From JBHHYR01 sp046757585 (GTDB lineage Bacteria > Desulfobacterota > Binatia > HRBIN30), in assembly GCA_046757585.1 (NCBI GenBank), contig JBHHYR010000235.1, forward strand, positions 1 through 5,923: a stretch of 5,923 nucleotides of DNA. The letters run 5' to 3'. Positions 1 to 4,480 of the stretch are shown here, in pieces. The stretch's first letter is position 1. Each line of letters starts with the position of its first letter. The notes beneath the pieces are model-generated. The model was given only the letters and a program-made list of their open reading frames with translations. It ran no database searches and had not been told where the DNA came from. The position numbers and the translations under genes were made by a program.

Positions 1-78
1 CGCCTTCCTGCTTGCGTCTCCTAGACCTGCTGGAAGAGTCATGCGGGGTGCCTGGGCGGGGAGCGCGAGCTCGCAAGG

Positions 79-128
79 GGGGAGCTGCCAAGGCGACCAA
101 CCCTGCTGCCTGACCTTGGCAGTTCCCC
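79..128. repeat. Long hairpin (15-bp inverted repeat)
   Basis: Bases 79-93 (GGGGAGCTGCCAAGG) pair with 114-128 (CCTTGGCAGTTCCCC) over 15 bp with a single G-U wobble, around a 20-base loop (94-113). The palindrome GCGAGCTCGC (65-74) lies just before it. No T tract follows on either strand, so it does not look like a classical intrinsic terminator. It could be the end of an upstream transcript, a structured RNA element or part of an interspersed repeat. The pairing is directly visible; the role is not. Confidence 0.6.
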
Positions 129-216
129 ATCTCGTTCCAGATTCTCCAGCAAATGCCAACACTTGCCATCGTCTGAGGCGGAGGCAGGGCGGCGCCCGCT
201 GGCGTGCAGAATTTTC

Positions 217-245
217 TTGACAAACAGCCGCGGAGGCAGTAAGAA
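217..245 (+). promoter_or_regulatory. Candidate sigma-70 type promoter for the first gene
   Basis: A perfect -35 hexamer TTGACA sits at 217-222. With a 17-base spacer the matching -10 position is TAAGAA (240-245), only three of six matches to TATAAT, so the -10 is weak. Just downstream is a strongly AT-rich stretch containing TATAGT (254-259), but it is about 31 bases from the -35 and too far for standard spacing. The ten bases TTGACAAACA recur at 3756-3765, in front of another gene in this window. The implied leader to the ATG at 475 would be over 200 bases. Confidence 0.35.
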
Positions 246-290
246 AGTAGATATATAGTATACGGTATATGGTCGCCATCTGGCGGCAAG

Positions 291-308
291 GCGTACTGGG
301 CGTACTGA
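291..308. repeat. 9-bp tandem direct repeat
   Basis: GCGTACTGG is followed directly by GCGTACTGA (291-299 and 300-308), eight identical bases out of nine. It lies between the promoter candidate and the first gene. A head-to-tail pair about one helical turn apart could be a protein-binding site, but an 18-base repeat can also arise by chance or slippage, and I have no further evidence of function. Confidence 0.4.
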
Positions 309-462
309 ATGGAACCCGTACCGGAGACCGGCAACGCAGGATGCAGCACGGCGGCAGCCTTACCAACCCGCCGGCGAGGTCGCGAACCCCCACGTGCCGG
401 AGGGCTGCGAGGGGCAGGGGTTTCGCTTTGTAGAAGGCCGTAGAGAACTTCAGGGGAAAGAA

Positions 463-469
463 AGGGGAG
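463..469 (+). promoter_or_regulatory. Ribosome binding site that fixes the start at 475
   Basis: AGGGGAG at 463-469 is a purine-rich Shine-Dalgarno-like sequence five bases before the ATG at 475. It favours this ATG over the in-frame GTG at 394, which would put 27 charged residues in front of an otherwise clean signal peptide. Confidence 0.65.
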
Positions 470-474
470 ACAAG

Positions 475-1872
475 ATGAAAGTCCAAAAAATGATCGGTAC
501 AGTGGCTTCCACGGCGGCGGTTGTGCTGCTGACCCTGTCACCTGCTCCGGCAAAGACGGGGTTGGACAAATGCGCCAAGGCAATTGATAAAGAGGGCAGC
601 AAACTCCAAGCGGCAATCGCAAAGGCCTTTGGTAAGTGCGAAGCGGCGTTCCAGAAAGACGTGGCGAAAGGCGTTGGGAATTTGTCGAAAGCCGCCCCCG
701 CATGCGAAAAGCAGCTGAGCAAGGTGTTTCCGCTCGGCGGCAAGACCAAAATGCAAAAGGCGCTGGACAAGCTCAACGGGCTGATCGGAAAATCGTGCAC
801 GGATATCAATATTCAGCAGCAGGGGCACCTCTCCTCAACGATCTTCGGAGACCGGTGGGCGAAATTCGTCATCGTGAATGCGCTGGAGGGAGCCTTCGAG
901 CAGGAAATTGCGACCGCGCGGTTGTTCCTGACCCACATGCAGAACATGTCGCCTCCCCCGCTCGGCAGAGCCCCGGCAGGTGCTTGCCCGACGTGTCAAA
1001 CGTTTACAGTGGCTCCGTGTTTCGAGCATTCCTGCAACTTCTTGAGCTCGTCAAATTCCAAAGCCGTGCTGGGGACGAATACGCCTGTCAACCTTGGCGT
1101 CTCTCTGGTAGGCGTGAGCACGTTTAAGCTGTGCAAAGTTCCTGGCGTCACGCCTGATGGCGAGTTTCTGGTTTCGGCCGCTCCGGGCACACTGTTCGAG
1201 CCCGCCGCGCTTACCGGTCTTGGCTTCGGCTGTAACGTTGTGGTCGGCGCTGAGGGTGTGATCAACTGTAGCGGCACTGCTCCGAGTGTCGACTACACGA
1301 CCTGTGCGGACCACAACGTTGGTGCCCCGGATTCCAACGAGTGCACTGAGCCGGTTTGCTTTCCTGATACAGCCGACTGCGGTCTCAATGGTGCCGGTGA
1401 CATCGCCACGGGAACGTGCGCGAGCACGGGTCCGGGCTTCCATACCGGCGTGGTCAATGGTGGGGTATGTACGGGCATCACGCAACAGCCGAGCACGTCC
1501 GGTGGCGCTTTTATTGGTCTGACGACGCAGATCAACGTGGTGCAATTCTCCGAGCTTGGCCCCGATGGCAAGCCGTGCACAGCGGACGATATCGCCATTC
1601 CGGGGGCGCCAAGTGCCACCAACCTGACGACAGGGACGGTGAACACCAAGATTCTGGATGCCGACAATCTCGACGGCGTGACGTTGAACGCGTGCAACGC
1701 GGTTGCGGGAATCTCCTGTACGAGCTTTGGTTCACTGACCGGCACGCCCTTCAACTGCGCGGAGATCGAGTCGAGTAATCTCGCCGGCGCCACCGTTGTG
1801 GGTGCCTTCCCGTCACTGCACCTCCTGTTGGGAGCCGATACCACGGCGGTGTTCCAGTTCCAGTGCAACTAG
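475..1872 (+). CDS. Secreted Cys-rich protein with helical N-terminal region (unknown function)
   Basis: I do not recognise a named family, and no function can be given. The 465-aa product begins with a signal peptide: K2, K5, then a hydrophobic run to residue 21 and a probable signal peptidase I site after Ala-Pro-Ala (residues 24-26). Residues 27-155 are Lys/Ala-rich and probably helical, with widely spaced cysteines (33, 54, 77, 108) in a pattern like KC..AI.KEG.KL....AKAF.KC, which suggests disulfide-linked helical hairpins. After a Pro-rich hinge (159-168) and a CPTC pair (171, 174), the rest looks beta-rich and Cys-rich. I count 22 cysteines in the precursor, consistent with oxidative folding outside the cytoplasm. 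GPDGKPCTADD (362-372) resembles GPDLECCTDDD in the last gene, so the C-terminal domains may be related. The start was chosen for its AGGGGAG site and signal peptide. No membrane anchor is visible. The next gene is about 600 bases away, so this is probably a single-gene unit. The ORF is certain; the role is unknown. Confidence 0.85.
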   Translation: MKVQKMIGTVASTAAVVLLTLSPAPAKTGLDKCAKAIDKEGSKLQAAIAKAFGKCEAAFQKDVAKGVGNLSKAAPACEKQLSKVFPLGGKTKMQKALDKLNGLIGKSCTDINIQQQGHLSSTIFGDRWAKFVIVNALEGAFEQEIATARLFLTHMQNMSPPPLGRAPAGACPTCQTFTVAPCFEHSCNFLSSSNSKAVLGTNTPVNLGVSLVGVSTFKLCKVPGVTPDGEFLVSAAPGTLFEPAALTGLGFGCNVVVGAEGVINCSGTAPSVDYTTCADHNVGAPDSNECTEPVCFPDTADCGLNGAGDIATGTCASTGPGFHTGVVNGGVCTGITQQPSTSGGAFIGLTTQINVVQFSELGPDGKPCTADDIAIPGAPSATNLTTGTVNTKILDADNLDGVTLNACNAVAGISCTSFGSLTGTPFNCAEIESSNLAGATVVGAFPSLHLLLGADTTAVFQFQCN

Positions 1873-1915
1873 CTGTGCGTTGACGAACCCTTGAATAGGC
1901 GCAACTAACCGTATT

Positions 1916-1984
1916 CCCTCTCCCGCACATCGGCGGCGGGAGAGGGTGAGGGTTCCATCTCGCGCCCCGGCGATGCGGGAGAGG
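1916..1984. repeat. CCCTCTCCCGC hairpin, REP/MITE-like
   Basis: CCCTCTCCCGC (1916-1926) and GCGGGAGAGGG (1936-1946) form a perfect 11-bp stem with a 9-base loop. A further partial copy of the right arm, GATGCGGGAGAGG, lies at 1972-1984. Stem-loops built on CCCTCTCCC/GGGAGAGGG followed by TGAGGGT are common intergenic repeats in many proteobacterial and metagenomic genomes, and this looks like one. It starts 44 bases after the stop codon of the first gene and could reduce read-through, but there is no T tract, so I do not call it an intrinsic terminator. Confidence 0.6.
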
Positions 1985-2118
1985 AAGCTCTCGGGCGATG
2001 TCGGTTGATTTCATCGGGAAGACATTTTCCAACCGGCAACTAGCGTTGATCCGAAAATAAATGGAAGATCGAACAGTACAACATCGCTCAGGAAAACCTG
2101 GCCCTGCAACCACGGGTC

Positions 2119-2198
2119 CCCTCCTTTTGCATAAGGAGGGTCAAGGAGGATTTGATGGCGCATCGCAAAATCCCCCTCAATCCCCTTTGTCAAAGGGG
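2119..2198. repeat. Nested inverted-repeat element (CCCTCCTT / CCCCTTTG type)
   Basis: Two diverged copies of one sequence face each other. The left copy runs from CCCTCCTT (2119-2126) through AAGGAGGG (2133-2140) to GGAGGATTT (near 2153). The right copy runs from AAAATCCCCCTC (2167-2178) to CCCCTTTG-T-CAAAGGGG (2182-2198). Each copy has its own small hairpin (8-bp stems), and together they form one larger dyad centred on GATG-GCG-CATC (2154-2164). Sequences of the type AATCCCCCT...CCCTTT.CAAAGGGGGA are familiar dispersed intergenic repeats, often mis-annotated as short proteins with NPPQSPLSKGE-like translations; one such frame occurs here. No transposase is present, so a non-autonomous MITE-like element is the best description. 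Confidence 0.65.
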
Positions 2199-2260
2199 GA
2201 GGCAACAGTGAAGGCCCGCTGTTATTTTCGCCTTGGGGCTAGTGCTTTTTATCTCACTTC

Positions 2261-2350
2261 GTGGAGGGCGCCGCTCTGTCGGCGCCGGGCTTGCCTCAGG
2301 TAACCACCCCCCCCGGCCCCACCCGCCGGCGACGGAGCGCCGCCCTCCAC
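2261..2350. repeat. GTGGAGGGCG inverted repeat (about 21-bp arms)
   Basis: The left arm at 2261-2281 begins GTGGAGGGCGCCGCTCTGTC, and the right arm at 2330-2350 is its reverse complement apart from two mismatches. The sequence between the arms is very G+C-rich with a C run, and the left arm also carries GGCGCC palindromes. Such a paired structure without coding content looks like a third interspersed repeat family or a very stable RNA hairpin just before the FG-GAP gene. No target-site duplication was identified. Confidence 0.55.
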
Positions 2351-2477
2351 TGTCGCTTTCGTGGTTCGAAATCGGAGCTTCGCCGGTGCCGAGAACTTGG
2401 CATTCTCCAGTAGGGGTGACAGCGCGGAACTGTAGTGAGAAACGGGCGGGGACGGCACCCCCGCGGCCGCTGCAGTG

Positions 2478-3647
2478 ATGCGCCTCGAGGGTCGTTACCC
2501 ACCCAGGTGGACATCTCGCGGTGTGGCGCTGTTGCTGGCCGTCCTCTGCGCGGCGGGATGTGTTAGCCCCGGCGTCCAAGTCCGGGCGCGGTTTGGGTTT
2601 ACCCCGTACACCGTCTCTGCGGGAGGACGGACCCCGTTTGGGGTGGCGGTAGCGGACTTCAACGGTGACGACCGTGCGGATCTCGCCGTGAGCGATGTTG
2701 CCAGCGGTGCGATCGCCCTCCTGCTGCAATCAGCCGAGGGTACCTTCTCGCCAGCAGCGCAATGGCGGGCAGGCAAGGTGCCTCGTGGCCTGGTGGCGAG
2801 TGACTTGAATGCGGATGGACATATGGACCTGGTGGTCGCCACCGTCCGGTCAGGCGTAGTGGTCTTTCTAGGAGACGGCCACGGCGGTGCGGTGCGCACG
2901 GCGTACCCCGCAGGCCTCGCGCCATTCAATGTTGCCGTGGCAGATCTCGACAACGACGGCAGCCTGGACATCGTTGTGGCGAACGAAAGCAACATGCCGG
3001 CGCTACAGGGAAGGGGTACCGTGTCAGTGCTGTTTGGTGATGGTCACGGCACCTTTCCGCGTACGGTCACGTTGGAGGCGGATAGCTATCCTGCCGACGT
3101 GAAGGTGGCGGATCTCAACGGCGATGGGCGGTTGGATATCGTGGTCGTCAACTGGAAGTCGGCAGACGTCTCGTTGTTTCTCGGGCAGGGAGACGGCACC
3201 TTTGCGGCCGCGCGCGCCGTTCCGTATGGCGGAATGCCGTCGTATTCCCTCGCCGTCGCCGACCTCAACCACGATGGAACGCCGGATATCGCCGTTGGCG
3301 ACGTGCAGGGCCTCGTGCGGGTCCTGTCCAACGACGGCGCAGCAGGGTTCACTGCTGGCAAGCCGCTCACCGCGGGGGCGGGGCTGCGCACGGTGATCAC
3401 TGCAGACCTGAACGGCGACGGCCTAGCCGACCTCGCGACCGCGAACACGCAGGCAGATACCGTGACGGTATTACTCGCGCTACCCGCGGGAGGATTCGGG
3501 CCACCATCCCACATTGCTGTCGGCACAAGGCCGAGGGCAGTGTCGGCCGCAGACCTCAACGGCGACGGGACACTGGATCTCGTGGTCACCAACGGCGGTT
3601 CCGACAACCTCTCGCTGCTCATGAATCATAGCGTTGCCAGCAGCTGA
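2478..3647 (+). CDS. FG-GAP/VCBS repeat beta-propeller, probable lipoprotein
   Basis: The 389-aa product is a probable cell-surface protein built almost entirely of FG-GAP/VCBS repeats, the fold of integrin-alpha-like beta-propellers. Seven calcium-binding-loop motifs of the form DxNxDGxxD start at residues 60, 109, 156, 212, 262, 310 and 359, spaced 47-56 residues apart, as expected for seven blades. Each is followed by an [IL].V...-type strand. The first loop reads DFNGDDRAD, slightly off consensus. The N-terminus is basic (R2, R6, R10, R15) with a hydrophobic core and LCAAGC at 23-28; Cys28 is a possible lipidation site, although Ala at -3 is less usual than Leu. Family members typically mediate adhesion or ligand binding; here the ligand is unknown and no catalytic domain is seen. 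ATG 2478 directly follows an in-frame GTG at 2475 and either could be used; no in-frame start lies upstream before a stop at 2436. No good Shine-Dalgarno sequence is visible, which is odd for an otherwise clean gene. GTG 2523 is a possible but less likely later start. Confidence 0.9.
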   Translation: MRLEGRYPPRWTSRGVALLLAVLCAAGCVSPGVQVRARFGFTPYTVSAGGRTPFGVAVADFNGDDRADLAVSDVASGAIALLLQSAEGTFSPAAQWRAGKVPRGLVASDLNADGHMDLVVATVRSGVVVFLGDGHGGAVRTAYPAGLAPFNVAVADLDNDGSLDIVVANESNMPALQGRGTVSVLFGDGHGTFPRTVTLEADSYPADVKVADLNGDGRLDIVVVNWKSADVSLFLGQGDGTFAAARAVPYGGMPSYSLAVADLNHDGTPDIAVGDVQGLVRVLSNDGAAGFTAGKPLTAGAGLRTVITADLNGDGLADLATANTQADTVTVLLALPAGGFGPPSHIAVGTRPRAVSAADLNGDGTLDLVVTNGGSDNLSLLMNHSVASS

Positions 3648-3755
3648 ATCCTGCGAACCACGTGGTGAGAGACGCTGGCCCCAGCTTTCCACCCCTCGCA
3701 ACACCCGCCACGGGCGTACCCCGGTGCGAATGCCTCCATGGCATGCTTTCCTTGG

Positions 3756-3785
3756 TTGACAAACAATTGTCGCCCAATGTATCAA
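3756..3785 (+). promoter_or_regulatory. Candidate sigma-70 promoter for the cohesin/dockerin unit
   Basis: TTGACA (3756-3761) is followed after 18 bases by TATCAA (3780-3785), which matches four of six bases of TATAAT. This is the best promoter-like pair in the window, and it lies in the gap before two closely spaced genes. Its first ten bases (TTGACAAACA) are identical to those of the candidate at 217. It implies a leader of about 155-160 bases before ATG 3950. Confidence 0.45.
3758..3771. promoter_or_regulatory. Operator-like dyad overlapping the -35
   Basis: GACAA (3758-3762) and TTGTC (3767-3771) form a dyad with a 4-base spacer, and ACAATTGT (3763-3770) is itself a perfect palindrome. 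It overlaps the -35 hexamer and the start of the spacer, where a repressor would block RNA polymerase. The candidate promoter at 217 shares the -35 sequence but lacks this dyad. A regulator cannot be named. Confidence 0.3.
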
Positions 3786-3937
3786 GCGAATGAGACGCTC
3801 GGGTGAAGCAACCGGTTGTGGATGGTTGCGCTGCCGTGGCGGGGAGCACCAGATTGATTTTCGAATCCCGTAGACTAGCTGATCTGCTCAGTGCAATGAC
3901 TCTGGTGGCATGGGGCCGGCCGGCTCGGGCACTGAAT

Positions 3938-3941
3938 AGGA
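3938..3941 (+). promoter_or_regulatory. Ribosome binding site that fixes the start at 3950
   Basis: AGGA at 3938-3941 lies eight bases before ATG 3950. It overlaps the alternative in-frame ATG at 3941 and therefore cannot serve it. Starting at 3950 gives a textbook lipoprotein signal peptide. Confidence 0.5.
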
Positions 3942-3949
3942 TGACACTC

Positions 3950-4453
3950 ATGAGAGCACGAAGCAGCGTGATTGCCGTGGTGGCTATTTTAGCGGGCTGT
4001 AGCAATGGCGGCATTGGGAGCGGCGCAGCGGTCAGGCCGGAGCAGGGTGTGCTGGCCGTGCAGGCGCGGGGGGCGGCCCCGGGCGCCGAAGCGCAGGTGC
4101 AGCTCAAGGTGCTGCCCGGCGCTGGGCCGATCGTGACCATTGTGAGTGAGCTGAACTACGATCCGACACGGCTGACAATGCAGCGCTGCAGCATCGATCC
4201 GACCATTGGCGCCGGAACGGCGGCCGGGAAGAGCTTGCATGTTGCCGAACCGACGCCCGGGGTGATTCGAACCGTGGTGGAAGGCGGCCTAGCGGCGCTG
4301 CCAGCGGAGAGCGGGGTGTTACACTGTGCGTTTACGGTGGCCCCGCAAGCCGGGGCAGGGCCAACGGCGGTGCGCGTGCACGGAGAAGTGGCCGACACGA
4401 CGTTCGAAGATCGCGCCTTCTCTGCTGAGGGAACGGTGGTGATCGGAAACTGA
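3950..4453 (+). CDS. Cohesin-like lipoprotein
   Basis: The 167-aa product begins MRARSSVIAVVAILAGCSNG. The lipobox Leu-Ala-Gly-Cys (14-17) is perfect, and Ser at +2 fits outer-membrane sorting in Gram-negatives. After a short Gly-rich tether, residues 34-166 look like one beta-sandwich of the cohesin/carbohydrate-binding type: a first strand VLAVQA, a PG turn at 44-45, the alternating strand AQVQLKV, ELNYDPTRL (67-75, the most cohesin-like motif), then GVIRTVVEG, GVLHCAFTV (122-130) and a closing strand GTVVIG. About 130 residues is close to the usual cohesin length. Cys80 and Cys126 could form a disulfide. Cohesins bind dockerin modules, and the next gene, 27 bases downstream, encodes a dockerin-like EF-hand pair at the N-terminus of an exported protein, which supports the assignment. 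The two are probably co-transcribed from the promoter near 3756. The alternative is a generic Ig-like or carbohydrate-binding module of similar fold. The lipoprotein call is firm; the cohesin call rests on motif pattern, without a profile search. Confidence 0.8.
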   Translation: MRARSSVIAVVAILAGCSNGGIGSGAAVRPEQGVLAVQARGAAPGAEAQVQLKVLPGAGPIVTIVSELNYDPTRLTMQRCSIDPTIGAGTAAGKSLHVAEPTPGVIRTVVEGGLAALPAESGVLHCAFTVAPQAGAGPTAVRVHGEVADTTFEDRAFSAEGTVVIGN

Positions 4454-4470
4454 CTGCCCGGACGGCACGA

Positions 4471-4476
4471 AGGGGG
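4471..4476 (+). promoter_or_regulatory. Ribosome binding site for the gene at 4481
   Basis: AGGGGG at 4471-4476 is four bases before ATG 4481, inside the 27-base gap after the stop codon of the cohesin-like gene. Its presence in so short a gap supports translation of a second cistron on the same message and fixes this start. Confidence 0.6.
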
Positions 4477-4480
4477 AACC

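Larger units (their letters stand above)
1..474. other. Non-coding leader region upstream of the first gene
   Basis: I see no credible gene here. One forward frame stays open from base 2 to about 219, but its translation is low-complexity and shows no domain. The stretch holds a perfect 10-bp palindrome (GCGAGCTCGC, 65-74), a long hairpin (79-128), a TTGACA promoter candidate (217-222), and an AT-rich island at about 241-270 (7 of 30 bases are G or C, against a GC-rich background). It also has a small hairpin with an ATCT loop (stem 272-277 with 282-287, one G-U pair) and a 9-bp tandem repeat (291-308). It is best read as the promoter and 5' leader of the gene at 475, possibly with the end of an upstream transcription unit at its left. 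Confidence 0.6.
1873..2477. other. Intergenic region filled with inverted repeats
   Basis: About 600 bases separate the first two genes. No credible gene is present: short open frames on both strands are translations of repeat sequence. Three distinct dyad elements occupy it, at 1916-1984, 2119-2198 and 2261-2350, described separately. A run of eight or more C residues lies near 2306-2314. The last 125 bases before the FG-GAP gene carry no promoter I can support. In-frame stops and the lack of start codons rule out a longer N-terminus for the next gene. Confidence 0.65.
3648..3949. other. Intergenic region and leader before the cohesin-like gene
   Basis: About 300 bases without a gene. It holds a perfect 10-bp palindrome ACCACGTGGT (3657-3666) just after the FG-GAP stop codon, a small hairpin ATGCC/GGCAT (3730-3734 with 3740-3744), and a promoter candidate with an overlapping dyad (3756-3785). 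A leader of roughly 150 bases follows. The open frame of the downstream gene extends upstream to a GTG at 3803, but that stretch shows no protein-like features and no ribosome binding site. I recognise no riboswitch in the leader. Confidence 0.55.

Noticed and set aside
2..219. Open frame at the left edge, possible end of an upstream gene
   Set aside because: About 72 codons without a stop are not significant in GC-rich DNA, the translation shows no domain, and the hairpin at 79-128 lies inside it.
394..474. N-terminal extension of the first gene from GTG 394
   Set aside because: It adds 27 charged residues before a clean signal peptide and lacks a ribosome binding site; the ATG at 475 has AGGGGAG at the right distance.
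1916..1946. Intrinsic terminator of the first gene
   Set aside because: The stem is strong, but GTGAGGGT follows where a T tract is needed; it is kept as a repeat with a possible secondary effect on transcription.
2061..2303. Small plus-strand open frame of 80 codons
   Set aside because: Its translation (NPPQSPLSKGE and similar) is the hallmark of the inverted-repeat element at 2119-2198 and not of a protein family.
2360..2380. GGTTCGAAATC resembling a tRNA T-arm
   Set aside because: The flanking bases do not pair into a T stem, and no anticodon arm, D arm or acceptor stem is present around it.
2190..2729. Minus-strand open frame of 179 codons
   Set aside because: It runs through a non-coding repeat and the antisense of the FG-GAP gene start, with Arg/Gly-rich low-complexity sequence and no recognisable domain.
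3803..3949. N-terminal extension of the cohesin-like gene from GTG 3803
   Set aside because: It would bury the lipoprotein signal peptide about 50 residues inside the protein, has no ribosome binding site and overlaps the predicted leader.
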